Assembly (NCBI GenBank): GCA_040776905.1
Contig: JAXGZQ010000001.1
Coordinates: forward strand, 1,426,001 to 1,490,000
Direction: 5' to 3'
DNA: 64,000 nucleotides
Source of the DNA: SLHU01 sp009929975
GTDB taxonomy: Bacteria > Bacillota > Clostridia > Saccharofermentanales > UBA5734
The notes under the pieces are model-generated. The model was not told the DNA's origin, searched no databases, and saw only the letters and a list, made by a program, of their open reading frames with translations. A program made the position numbers and the translations under genes. This document shows positions 52,608 to 61,744 of this stretch, piece by piece. Numbering within the stretch: the first letter of the stretch is position 1; every line of letters starts with the position of its first letter.

Positions 52608-53408
52608 TTAAAGCTCCCTGATACGGACATTGCGCCAGCGGCAGGCGGCGGTTTTTCCCCATCGAGATTCACCCATCCCCGGGTCATTGTCATGAACTTC
52701 AAAGGCAATATGTCCTTTGCTGCCCAGCTGTGCCGCGCGGTCTTTATCGAACTTCGGGCTGTCGACAGCGGCCATGTCGATGGAAGCAACCAGTACACCG
52801 TTGATATAGGTGCTCAGTTTCGGAAAACGACCGGTGCATACGACGCGGAATTCATTCCAGTCATTCCATTTCCATAATTTGAGAAATTCATCGCCGCTGA
52901 TTTTATTCGTCAGCAGGGCTGGCTTGTCCGGTGTAATCGGCTCCAGAGTGGTGGCAGGATCCTCAATTTTGATCGCGATCGCCTGACCGTCCTGATCATA
53001 CTCCGCGTCAACATTCCAGTTGATCGCGTGAAAGCCGCCGATCGCGTTGCCGTAAAATCCACCGATGCTGCCGGATTTACGATGATCGAGCAGGATCTGG
53101 TATCCGACCGTTCCGTCCTCGCTGGCGCGAACATAGACACCGGTATCCGCTGGCCAGTCTGGTTTGGCTTCATAAACCAGCTCAAAATCACCATAGGTGG
53201 CTTCGCTGACCAGATAAGAACCGAAACCGCTGCCGGGTGGGTCCTGCCGTCCTTCAATGATGCCATCGTTGATCGTCCAGAGTCCTGGATGCAGACAGGC
53301 TTCCAGATATTCCGGACTGCCTTCCCTGAAGCGGGAAATACCGCGGGGGAAAACACGCCAGCCTTGTAATGAGTCACCCTGAAACAGGGGTTTGAATGTG
53401 TGATCCAT
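52608..53408 (-). CDS. DUF1080 (3-keto-glycoside hydrolase-like) protein
   Basis: 266 residues, beta-jelly-roll. FQGDSLQGWRVFPRG, YGDFELVYEAKPDWPADTG, GFYGNAIGGFHAINWN and KGHIAFEVHDND are blocks of the DUF1080/laminin-G-like family. Some family members cleave or hydrate 3-keto-sugars in partnership with Gfo/Idh/MocA oxidoreductases and sugar isomerases, and both kinds of enzyme are encoded nearby (43916, 45118). No signal peptide, so it acts in the cytosol. GGAGGCTGAC precedes ATG 53408. Confidence 0.82.
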   Translation of the reverse strand: MDHTFKPLFQGDSLQGWRVFPRGISRFREGSPEYLEACLHPGLWTINDGIIEGRQDPPGSGFGSYLVSEATYGDFELVYEAKPDWPADTGVYVRASEDGTVGYQILLDHRKSGSIGGFYGNAIGGFHAINWNVDAEYDQDGQAIAIKIEDPATTLEPITPDKPALLTNKISGDEFLKLWKWNDWNEFRVVCTGRFPKLSTYINGVLVASIDMAAVDSPKFDKDRAAQLGSKGHIAFEVHDNDPGMGESRWGKTAACRWRNVRIREL

Positions 53409-53595
53409 GGTGTCAGCCTCCTTATCTATGCCTCTTGATTATAACGTATTGGATTGCGGCTTCAACTGGCACCTGTCGTTTGTCCGATCGCGTGAGGTAT
53501 ACTATCAGCATATCGAGCGCTGGAAAGGCGACGCCGGCCTGTTGGATTCAGGATAGCGCAGGATCGATCGTAACAGGCTGGACCCGTGACTGCTT

Positions 53596-54525
53596 ATGAC
53601 GAATCTGGAATGGCTGCTCGGCGGTGATCCCGTCATCGTACATCTCGTCAGGAAATATTTGTTGGATGAACCGTCTGAAACACATAATCAGGGGCTGATC
53701 CAACAGTATCTCGATCGGATCGATCCGCAGACGTTGATGTGGGGCAACGGTTATTATGGTCCCAAATGGATTTCAACCCATTACACCTTGTTGGAACTGA
53801 GGGAAATGGACATCATGCCCGGGACTCCGGTCTATCGCGACAGCTTAATTCATTATCTCGATCATGAATGGCAGCACCGGATCAGTCCGAGAGGCATCGA
53901 GTCGATGGATTTGTGCATCACCGGAATGCTGATCAATCTACTGGCTTACGGGATGATTGACGATCCGCGGCTCAGACAGATGATCGATTATGTTCTTGAT
54001 CATCCGATGGCGGACGGCGGCTGGAACTGCCGCTGGAACCACTCACCTTTCCCGGCCATCAGTTCTGTCCACACGACGATCAATGTGCTGGAGGGTCTCG
54101 CTGAGTACCGACGGGAGGGCTTTGCCTACCGCTGTCAGGAGGTTGACAGGGCGATTCTCCAAGGTATCCAGGTTCTGCTCGGTCGTCAGTTGATCTATGT
54201 CAAAAACACCCGGACCCCCATCCATCCGGAGATGGCCAGACATCATTATCCGCCACGCTGGAAGTACGATTATCTGCGTATTCTGGAATTTCTGGCCCGG
54301 CGCCATGATCCCCTGCATGATGATATGGAACCGGCACTCACTTTGCTGGAACAACATATAGTGAACGGCCGGCTGACCAGAGGGTCCCGGGTGCCGGGGC
54401 TCATTCATTTTCCACTCGAACAGGAACGCTACGGGCGTTTTAATACACTTCGAGCCTATATCGTCCTCAAGGAATATCGACCGGAACTCTATCAGCAGTG
54501 TATCAAAGGAGGAAACAGCGTATGA
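53596..54525 (+). CDS. Alpha/alpha-toroid (prenyltransferase/squalene-cyclase-like) protein
   Basis: 309 residues. Helical repeats with DGGWNCRWNHSPFPAISSVH recall the QW-type turns of the squalene-cyclase/prenyltransferase alpha-toroid fold; WISTHYTLLELREMDIMPG fits an earlier repeat. No DXDD or metal-binding Cys/His set is evident, so I do not assign cyclase or transferase activity. The last codons overlap the next start (ATGA), so it is coupled to the GH5_2 relic. Its role in the glycan cluster is unknown. Confidence 0.65.
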   Translation: MTNLEWLLGGDPVIVHLVRKYLLDEPSETHNQGLIQQYLDRIDPQTLMWGNGYYGPKWISTHYTLLELREMDIMPGTPVYRDSLIHYLDHEWQHRISPRGIESMDLCITGMLINLLAYGMIDDPRLRQMIDYVLDHPMADGGWNCRWNHSPFPAISSVHTTINVLEGLAEYRREGFAYRCQEVDRAILQGIQVLLGRQLIYVKNTRTPIHPEMARHHYPPRWKYDYLRILEFLARRHDPLHDDMEPALTLLEQHIVNGRLTRGSRVPGLIHFPLEQERYGRFNTLRAYIVLKEYRPELYQQCIKGGNSV

Positions 54526-55377
54526 GTGGAATATTCAAGCATTTGACGGGTCGAGCACAGGTCCGTCGTCCATCTGAGGGAGGGAGTCTCTTTGTCCGGG
54601 AATATCATGGCCGCCAGACGCTGGTCGATCAGGCCGGCCGGCCGATCCAACTGCGGGGAATGAGTACGCATGGTCTGCAGTGGTATGGCGAGATCACCAA
54701 CCAGAACGCGTTTGCCGCACTGGCGAATGACTGGGGCTGTAATGTCATCCGACTGGCCATGTACATCGGTGAAGGAGGCTATGCGGCCGATCCTTCGGTC
54801 AGGGAGCGGGTGTATCAGGGGATTGATCTGGCATTTGAGCACGATCTGTACGTAATCGTTGACTGGCATGTGCTCTCTCCCGGCGATCCGAATGCCGCCG
54901 TCTATGCAGGAGCTTACGCCTTCTTCGATGATCTCTCAGTCCGCTATCAGGATCATCCCCGGTATCATCAGATTATCTGGGAGCTATGCAATGAGCCGAA
55001 TCCGTCCGGCGATGAAGCTAATGCCAATGACGCGTCCGGTTGGCAGGCGATCCGGCGGTATGCGGAGCCGATCATCCAGATGCTGCGCCAGCGCGGAGAC
55101 AATATCATCATCGTCGGAACACCGAACTGGAGCCAGCGGTGATCACGGGCCATTTCTTGAGGCTGCTGATATCTGGCTTGAATTTCTCAATGAACAGATG
55201 ATCAGCTGGTGCAACTGGTCGCTGACGACGCGTGATGAAACATCCGGCAGCTTCCGTCCGTGTTTACCGGACGAATCGGAGGCAGGGCGGCTTGACCCCG
55301 GTTCCGGTCAGGTCTGGCCGGATGAACAGCTCAGTGTGTCCGGCCGATATGTGCGGGACAGGATCAAAGGACTCTGA
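54522..55377 (+). pseudogene. GH5_2 endoglucanase, frameshifted with internal deletion
   Basis: The first 206 residues match GH5 subfamily 2 cellulases: QLRGMSTHGLQWYGEITN, VIRLAMYIGEGGYAA, VIVDWHVLSPGDPN and acid/base ELCNEP. After GTPNWSQR a stop follows. The family ending continues in another frame: GPFLEAADIWLEFLNEQMI, WCNWSLTTRDETSGSF and SGRYVRDRIKGL. About 60 residues between these, including the nucleophile region (VTEWG-like), are missing. Thus a deletion of roughly 180 bases, not a multiple of three, has removed the nucleophile. RBS AAAGGAGG, ATG 54522. No signal peptide is seen. Confidence 0.85.
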
Positions 55378-55425
55378 TCGACGAAACATTTCGCTATCAG
55401 AGGATCATGATCAGGAGGGAATACC

Positions 55426-57204
55426 ATGTCACAATCCATGATCGCGAAGAACCAACGGGCCGAAATGACAATTCTGATCAGCGCGCAGGCCACGCCGCAG
55501 GAGCGAAACGCGGCGGATGAACTGCTTTATTATCTGGAGCGGATGACCGGAGCCTGCTTTTCGATTGAAACCCACGCGTGTCCGGACGATCCGGCACAGC
55601 CGGTGATCGCTCTGGGTCAGGCGGCGGCCGCGCTGGAGTTTGAGTTGCCGGACGATTTGGGGGACAACGGGTTCATCATCCGGACCATGGCGCCTCATCT
55701 GGTCATTTTTGGCGGAATACGCGGGATTCTCTACGGTGTCTATGAGCTGCTCGAGCAGTTCGGCTGCCGCTTTTTCACGTCGCTATGCGAAAAAGTGCCG
55801 AACTGCCTGTCGCTTGCCCTGCCGCAGCTGGATATCCGGCAGGTGCCGGTTCTGGAGTATCGTTATCACAATTATAAAGATTTCACCAACTATCCGATGT
55901 TTTCGGTCAAAAGCCGGATCAACGGACCGGTTCCCATTCCGGAGGACTGGGGAGGCCATCTGTCCTATGCCTGGTTTGTCCATACATTTGAACCGTATAT
56001 TCTCAATCCGGCGGACTTCTTTGACGACCATCCGGAGTATTTTTCCATGGTGGACGGTATACGGCTGAGTGAACGGCCTCAGCTGTGCCTGACGAATCCG
56101 GATGTCCTGCGGATCACCATCGAGAAAGTCGGGCAGGCCTTGACGGCTCATCCGGAGCACCGGCTGATTTCCGTCTCTCAGAATGACTGGGACAACCATT
56201 GCACCTGTCCCGACTGTGCGCGGATTGACGCGGAGGAGAAGAGCAGTGCCGGCAGCCTGATCCGCTTTGTCAACGCGGTGGCGGAAGCGATTGAACCCGA
56301 TTTTCCTGATGTGATCATCGATACGCTGGCCTATCAATACAGCCGGCCAGCTCCGACGATCACCCGGCCGCGCCATAATGTCTGTGTGCGGCTGTGTTCC
56401 ATCGAGAGTTGTTTCACCCATCCATTCGAGACCTGTGATGATACCAGCCGTGAAGTGAAACGGCCGGACGGCTCAACCTCGAAGTTCATTACCGATCTGC
56501 AGGACTGGTCGCGTATTTCGGATCGCCTGTATATCTGGGATTACACGACCTGTTTCGCCCACTACCCGATGCCCTTTCCTAATTGGAATGTTTTAAAGCC
56601 CAATATGCAAGCGTTTGTCAAAAATAATGTAAAGGGTGTTTTTGAACAAGCGTGTGGTGCCGGCGGCGGCAGTACGGACTTGAATGAACTGCGCGCCTAT
56701 CTGCTGTCCAAACTGCTCTGGGACGCGGAGTGCGACTATGAAGCCCATATGATTGATTTTCTCAACTATTATTATGGTGCGGCCGGTCCGGCCGTGCGCG
56801 CGTATATCCGGGCCCTGACCGACGCGGTCGAGTCCCGTAACATTCATGTCGGTTTCAATGACCCGTGCGACCAGCCCTATCTGACACCGGATGATCTGGA
56901 CCGCTATGACGTGCTGCTGGATCAGGCGGCGGATCAGGTCCGGCAGGATCCGATCCGACTGACCCGGGTAGAGAAAATCCGTCTGTCCATCCGCTGGGTG
57001 CGGATCAAGAACCGGGCGATGCTCGAAAATCGGCGCGATCCGGCCGAGATCAATGCCTTCTTTGAGGACTGGAAAGCCCATGGACTGACTCGGATTGACG
57101 AATGGGTCAGCGAGAAAAAGACACATAAAGCGTTGATGCGCGACGTGTGGCGGGGAACTGATTTTCTGGAAAACTGGTGGGAAGACGGTCCTGAAATCCG
57201 CTGA
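55426..57204 (+). CDS. DUF4838-family (alpha-glucuronidase-like) protein
   Basis: 592 residues, no signal peptide. An N-terminal domain like that of GH20/GH67 enzymes (ERNAADELLYYLERMTGA, GGIRGILYGVYELLEQFGCR) precedes a TIM-barrel DUF4838 region (SVSQNDWDNHCTCPDCARID, VIIDTLAYQYSRPAP, WDYTTCFAHYPMPFPNW). The Cys cluster in NHCTCPDC is conserved in the family. The enzymatic activity is not established; a glycosidase is likely. AGGAGGG precedes ATG 55426. It ends the glycan cluster. Confidence 0.82.
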   Translation: MSQSMIAKNQRAEMTILISAQATPQERNAADELLYYLERMTGACFSIETHACPDDPAQPVIALGQAAAALEFELPDDLGDNGFIIRTMAPHLVIFGGIRGILYGVYELLEQFGCRFFTSLCEKVPNCLSLALPQLDIRQVPVLEYRYHNYKDFTNYPMFSVKSRINGPVPIPEDWGGHLSYAWFVHTFEPYILNPADFFDDHPEYFSMVDGIRLSERPQLCLTNPDVLRITIEKVGQALTAHPEHRLISVSQNDWDNHCTCPDCARIDAEEKSSAGSLIRFVNAVAEAIEPDFPDVIIDTLAYQYSRPAPTITRPRHNVCVRLCSIESCFTHPFETCDDTSREVKRPDGSTSKFITDLQDWSRISDRLYIWDYTTCFAHYPMPFPNWNVLKPNMQAFVKNNVKGVFEQACGAGGGSTDLNELRAYLLSKLLWDAECDYEAHMIDFLNYYYGAAGPAVRAYIRALTDAVESRNIHVGFNDPCDQPYLTPDDLDRYDVLLDQAADQVRQDPIRLTRVEKIRLSIRWVRIKNRAMLENRRDPAEINAFFEDWKAHGLTRIDEWVSEKKTHKALMRDVWRGTDFLENWWEDGPEIR

Positions 57205-57217
57205 ATCGGGGTTTTAT

Positions 57218-57255
57218 TGACAGTCGAAAGGGCGGATGATAAACTGACCCTCGTA
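57218..57255 (+). promoter_or_regulatory. Promoter region before the ABC importer operon
   Basis: TTGACA in TTATTGACAGTC (about 57217) and a GATAAA element about 17 bases further could act as -35 and -10. No riboswitch or T-box element was recognised in the leader. Confidence 0.4.
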
Positions 57256-57306
57256 GTATGGTAACAAGTTATAAGTTCCATGATGTGGGTAGTACGGAGG
57301 TATGGT

Positions 57307-58293
57307 ATGAAACGTCGTCTTTTTTCACTTTTCTCTTTTTTGTTAGTGATGAGTCTGCTCGTGATGTCTGTCGCGGCCTGTTCCGACGCGAAGGATGACC
57401 AGCTCAAAGTTGGTGTTGTCCAGTTGGTTGAACACCCTGCGCTTGACGCCTCGTATGAGGGTTTTGTTGACGCGCTGGCGGATGCCGGTTATGTGGACGG
57501 AGAAAACATCACCATTGTCCACGGCAACGGGCAGAATGATCAGGCCAACTGCCAGACCATCGCCACACAGTATCTCAATGACGGGATGGATCTGGTGCTG
57601 GCCATCGCCACTCCGGCTGCACAGGCCGCGGCGAATGTGCTCAAGGATATCCCGCTGCTCGTCACCGCTGTCACCGATCCGGCGGACGCCAAACTGGTGG
57701 CCAGCAATGAAAATCCCGGCGGTAATGTCTCGGGCACCAGTGACCTGACACCGGTTCGTGAACAGTTTGATCTGATGATGAAGCTGGTTCCGGACGTCAA
57801 GAAAGTCGCGGTGCTCTACACATCCAGTGAAACGAACTCTGTCTTCCAGGCCAATATCGCCAAGGAAGCGGCCGCGGATCTGGGGCTCGAAGTTGTGGAA
57901 GCCACCGTTTCCTCATCCAATGAAATCCAGCAGGTCATCGAGTCCGTGGTGGATTCGGTCGACGCGATGTACATCCCGACGGACAACACCTTCGCCAACG
58001 CGATGTCGACGGTGACCCTGGTGACCGAGCCGAAAGGCATTCCGGTCATTGTCGGTGAGGAAGGGATGGTCAATAACGGCGGTCTGGCGACGATTGGCCT
58101 GAGCTACTACAAACTGGGCTACCAGACCGGTGAAATGGCCGTGCGTATTTTGAAAGATGACGCCGATATCGCAACGATGCCGATTGAATATCTCAAGGAC
58201 ACATCAGTCAGCATCAACACAGCCGTCGCTGACCAGCTCGGCATTGCGATTCCGGAGGATCTGGCCGCGGCCAATACGTTTGAAGCACCGTAA
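57307..58293 (+). CDS. ABC substrate-binding lipoprotein (ABC_sub_bind)
   Basis: 328 residues. Lipoprotein signal with lipobox VAAC (MSVAACSDA). Family blocks: VGVVQLVEHPALDASYEGFV, IVHGNGQNDQANCQTIA, TAVTDPADAKLV and KVAVLYTSSETNS. Proteins of this family bind amino acids (tryptophan-type TrpX) or related small molecules. CGGAGG lies six bases before ATG 57307. A hairpin separates it from the permease gene. Confidence 0.87.
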   Translation: MKRRLFSLFSFLLVMSLLVMSVAACSDAKDDQLKVGVVQLVEHPALDASYEGFVDALADAGYVDGENITIVHGNGQNDQANCQTIATQYLNDGMDLVLAIATPAAQAAANVLKDIPLLVTAVTDPADAKLVASNENPGGNVSGTSDLTPVREQFDLMMKLVPDVKKVAVLYTSSETNSVFQANIAKEAAADLGLEVVEATVSSSNEIQQVIESVVDSVDAMYIPTDNTFANAMSTVTLVTEPKGIPVIVGEEGMVNNGGLATIGLSYYKLGYQTGEMAVRILKDDADIATMPIEYLKDTSVSINTAVADQLGIAIPEDLAAANTFEAP

Positions 58294-58309
58294 ACACGAA
58301 TCTGAAAAA

Positions 58310-58358
58310 GGATCAGCCGGGACAGGAATCGTATGATTTCTGTCCCGCTGTCTGATCC
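58310..58358 (+). terminator. Hairpin between binding-protein and permease genes
   Basis: GGATCAG and GGGACAG pair with CTGTCCC and CTGATCC. No T-run. Typical processing or attenuation hairpin giving more binding protein than membrane components. Confidence 0.65.
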
Positions 58359-58379
58359 GGCCAAGGAGATACAGCAGGC

Positions 58380-59276
58380 ATGTTCTGGATTATTCAAAGC
58401 GCGATATCACAGGGAATCCTGTGGGGCATCATGGCACTGGGAGTCTATATCACGTTCCGGGTGCTCAATTTTGCCGATCTGACCGTTGACGGCAGCTTCG
58501 CTCTGGGCGGCGCGCTGTCCGCGGTTCTGGTCTATCACGGGGTACCACCGCTGCTGGCTGTTCTGGCCGCGACGATCGGCGGTCTGGCCGCCGGGTTCTG
58601 CACCGGATTTCTCAATACCAAACTGCGGATTCCGGGACTGCTGGCCAGTATCCTGACACAGATCGCGTTGTATTCGATCAACCTGCGGATCATGGGGTCG
58701 CCGAATCTGTCACTGCTGCGGATCGATACGCTGTTCACAAAGCTGGCCGCTGCCGGCTTTCCGGACCGCTGGGTCACCATGGCGCTGGCGATTGTCTGTT
58801 CACTGATTGTCATTTTGCTGATGTACTGGCTGTTCGGTACAGAAATCGGCAGTGCGATCCGCGCGACCGGCAACAACCCGAAAATGATCCGTGCCCTTGG
58901 GGTTCACACGGATACCACAACGATTCTCGGTTTGGTCTTCGGCAATGGTCTGGTCGCCTTGTCCGGCGGGCTGATCGCCCAGCAGCAGGGTTATGGTGAC
59001 ATCGGTATGGGAACCGGTGCGATTGTCATCGGTCTGGCCGCGATCATCATCGGCGAAGTGCTGTTCCCGCAGACCAATTTCATGCTGCGGCTGACGGGTG
59101 TCATCGTCGGCGCGGTCGTCTACCGGATTGTGATCGCGCTGGTTCTGAAAATGGGCCTGCGCTCAACAGACATGAAGCTGTTTACGGCGATTCTCGTCGC
59201 TCTCGCGCTGTATCTGCCGACGCTGCGCGGCCATGCCCGACAGTTCCAGCTGCGGAGGAGGAACGGCCATGCTTGA
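58380..59276 (+). CDS. ABC transporter permease (branched/TrpY type)
   Basis: 298 residues, about eight to nine hydrophobic helices, BPD_transp_2 family. LGVYITFRVLNFADLTVDGS and AIRATGNNPKMIRALGVHTD are the hallmark blocks of the permeases that pair with ABC_sub_bind lipoproteins. AAGGAG precedes ATG 58380. It overlaps the ATPase gene by eight bases. Confidence 0.9.
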   Translation: MFWIIQSAISQGILWGIMALGVYITFRVLNFADLTVDGSFALGGALSAVLVYHGVPPLLAVLAATIGGLAAGFCTGFLNTKLRIPGLLASILTQIALYSINLRIMGSPNLSLLRIDTLFTKLAAAGFPDRWVTMALAIVCSLIVILLMYWLFGTEIGSAIRATGNNPKMIRALGVHTDTTTILGLVFGNGLVALSGGLIAQQQGYGDIGMGTGAIVIGLAAIIIGEVLFPQTNFMLRLTGVIVGAVVYRIVIALVLKMGLRSTDMKLFTAILVALALYLPTLRGHARQFQLRRRNGHA

Positions 59277-60063
59277 TATCAAAAGCGTCAGCAAGACCTT
59301 CAATCCGGGAACTCCGAATCAGAACACGGTCCTTCATTCAGTCGACCTGCATCTGGATAATGGTGATTTCGTCACCGTCATCGGCGGCAATGGCGCGGGC
59401 AAGTCGACGTTGCTGAATGTTATTTCTGGCGCCGTGCTCCCGGACAGCGGTCAGGTTTTGATCGATACCGATGATGTGACCTGGCTGCCGGAATATCGTC
59501 GGGCACGCTACCTCGGGCGGGTCTTTCAGGATCCGATGCAGGGAACGGCTGGCGACATGGGAATTGACGAAAATTTAGCCCTGGCGGCCCGGCGCGGCCA
59601 GCGGCGCGGTCTGGCCTGGGGCATCATGCGGCCGGAGCGTGAACAGTATAAGCAGGTGCTGCAGGACTTGAATCTCGGGCTTGAAGGCCGCCTCAGCATC
59701 AAGGTCAAGTTGCTGTCCGGCGGACAGCGTCAGGCTTTAACACTTCTGATGGCCACACTGAAGCAGCCGAAAATTCTTCTGCTGGACGAGCACACCGCCG
59801 CGCTGGATCCGAAAACCGGTGCCCGGGTACTCGAACTGACCCAGTCCCTGATCGAGGAACATCATCTGACCACGCTGATGATCACCCACAACATGCGTGA
59901 CGCGATCCGCTACGGCAACCGTCTGATCATGATGCATGAAGGCCGGATTATTCTGGACATCCGCGGAACTGAAAAACAGAAATTGACGGTGGAAGATCTG
60001 CTGCATCAGTTTGAAAAAGCCAGCGGAACGGCTCTGGATAATGACCGGATGCTGCTCTCCTGA
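59269..60063 (+). CDS. ABC transporter ATP-binding protein
   Basis: 264 residues. Walker A GGNGAGKST, signature LSGGQRQALTLLMA, Walker B ILLLDEHTAAL and switch His in MITHNMRD. GGAGGAGG-like RBS precedes ATG 59269; an in-frame GTG or other starts upstream are inside the permease gene. Completes a three-gene importer with the lipoprotein and permease. Confidence 0.93.
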   Translation: MLDIKSVSKTFNPGTPNQNTVLHSVDLHLDNGDFVTVIGGNGAGKSTLLNVISGAVLPDSGQVLIDTDDVTWLPEYRRARYLGRVFQDPMQGTAGDMGIDENLALAARRGQRRGLAWGIMRPEREQYKQVLQDLNLGLEGRLSIKVKLLSGGQRQALTLLMATLKQPKILLLDEHTAALDPKTGARVLELTQSLIEEHHLTTLMITHNMRDAIRYGNRLIMMHEGRIILDIRGTEKQKLTVEDLLHQFEKASGTALDNDRMLLS

Positions 60064-60065
60064 GC

Positions 60066-61607
60066 TCATTTGAAATTTGTGTTCCCCCGGTTCTTGCCGC
60101 TTCGCTTCGATTGATACAGGGCGTCATCGGCTCGTTTCAAGGCTTCACCATAACTCTTGTCTGACGATTCGAAGCAGGACGCGCCGATTGAGATCGTGAT
60201 CCGGATGGTTTGTCCGTCTTTGTCGTATTCTGACTGCTCAACAGCCTGTAGAATCTTGTCCATCATGGGGTCAAGATGACTTTGGCTGACACCGCGTGAA
60301 AAAACAATGAACTCCTCACCGCCCCATCGATAGATTCGGTCTTCTTCGCGAATCACCCGGTTGATGCTGTCCACAACCCGGATGAGAACCTGATCACCGG
60401 TTTCGTGGCCATAGGTGTCGTTGATCAATTTGAAATCATCCAGATCGATGAGCATCAGACTGTACAGGCCACCGCTGGTTTTAAAGGCTTTGAACGCGTA
60501 GGACAGTGCTTTGAGCGCGGCCCGCCGGCTGCCGGCACCCGTCAGAAGATCCGTATCGACCTCAATTTTCAGCGCCCCGGCCGAGCGCTGATAGTACAAG
60601 CGTTCAGCCCACAGAAAGATCACGATACCGCTGAGGATCAACGCCAGAGAGACCGCCCAGATGAGGAGAAGCGCAGCCTGCCGGTCCTCTTGTGAAGCCT
60701 CGGAGGCTTGCTCGATATAGGCCTCGAGATTGTCATAGTAGATGCCCATCGCGACGATCCAATCGTAGGGTTCATACAACTTGGCAAAGGTTATTTTTTT
60801 CTCGATTTTGTCGGTGGTCAGCTTTTTAAAATAATAGGTGAAAAAGAGTTCGCCATCGGCTTTGACCCCTTCAAGCTCTTCCAGATAGGGTTTGCCGCCG
60901 TTGATATCTTCCATATCAGTGGACAGCAGCAGTCCTTCGGTATCCTTGAGATTGGGATGAATCAACCGTCTGGCATAATCATCGCCGCCGGCATAATCGA
61001 TCACCTCGTTGATCCAGATATAGGCATCGTCAAAATAGAGATCAGTATACAGCCGGTTGCGCAGCGCGTCTTCGACCTGGGATTTCACCGTTTGATCCAA
61101 CACACCGACCCGGATGCGGTGGCCGTCAAAATCAATGGTTTCAAGATGATGAAAATTGCGCGGTTGTTTTGCTACAGGTGCGGCTGCAGCCGGACTTTCA
61201 TAGATCGTGGTTCCGTCCGGATTCTCGATCTGGATGGCCAGATTCTCATGAATATTTTCATTTTGCAGATAATCGATTACATGGGTCAGATTGCGATCCT
61301 CCTCGTGATCGGCAAGGTAGGTCACGAGGCGGCTGATCCGGTTTTCAAAAAGCCGCTCCGTATCTGCTTTGATGGAATCAACATAGTTGATCGTGTTATT
61401 GACCGAATCTTCCAGAAACTGTTTTTTGATCGTAATGATCTGCTCGCGGCTGTATTCCGCGTGAATCTTGTTGATCCTATCGAATTGCCGGATGGACGTG
61501 GATGCGAGAATAAAGGCAAAGATCAGGAAAATGCTGATAGTAAAACCCAGGTAGCGTTTTCTTACCCGGTCCATCTGCTGGAATGTCTGGAATATGGTTC
61601 TGAACAT
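60066..61607 (-). CDS. Membrane GGDEF diguanylate cyclase with Cache-like sensor
   Basis: 513 residues. A first helix (about 12-32, YLGFTISIFLIFAFILA), an outer Cache-like sensor domain (KIEKKITFAKLYEPYDWIVAMGIYYDN), a second helix (about 320-342) and a GGDEF domain. The active-site loop is GGEEF (RWGGEEFIVFSRG), competent for c-di-GMP synthesis. The block LIDLDDFKLINDTYGHETGD is the conserved GGDEF start. Starts at ATG 61607 with GGAGAAG upstream; the frame to 61628 is an alternative. It shares its promoter region with plsY. Confidence 0.92.
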   Translation of the reverse strand: MFRTIFQTFQQMDRVRKRYLGFTISIFLIFAFILASTSIRQFDRINKIHAEYSREQIITIKKQFLEDSVNNTINYVDSIKADTERLFENRISRLVTYLADHEEDRNLTHVIDYLQNENIHENLAIQIENPDGTTIYESPAAAAPVAKQPRNFHHLETIDFDGHRIRVGVLDQTVKSQVEDALRNRLYTDLYFDDAYIWINEVIDYAGGDDYARRLIHPNLKDTEGLLLSTDMEDINGGKPYLEELEGVKADGELFFTYYFKKLTTDKIEKKITFAKLYEPYDWIVAMGIYYDNLEAYIEQASEASQEDRQAALLLIWAVSLALILSGIVIFLWAERLYYQRSAGALKIEVDTDLLTGAGSRRAALKALSYAFKAFKTSGGLYSLMLIDLDDFKLINDTYGHETGDQVLIRVVDSINRVIREEDRIYRWGGEEFIVFSRGVSQSHLDPMMDKILQAVEQSEYDKDGQTIRITISIGASCFESSDKSYGEALKRADDALYQSKRSGKNRGNTNFK

Positions 61608-61660
61608 GATTACTTCTCCGGAAGTCATTATCTTTGTATTTCATTTTATCGTTAATTTTA

Positions 61661-61687
61661 TTGACTGGATACTGTTCAGGGTATAAT
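61661..61687 (+). promoter_or_regulatory. Promoter of plsY
   Basis: TTGACT (61661-61666), 15 bases, TATAAT (61682-61687). Confidence 0.55.
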
Positions 61688-61744
61688 TATGGTATCACTA
61701 TAAGTAAATCAGCGGTTTAGCAGCAAGTGTCGAGGAGAATGTGG

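Noticed and set aside
57205..57306. T-box or riboswitch before the ABC importer
   Set aside because: The leader is only about 100 bases; no specifier loop, T-box sequence or aptamer-like pairing was recognised.
60708..61655. 315-codon plus-strand frame
   Set aside because: Antisense to the GGDEF gene, with no motif of its own.
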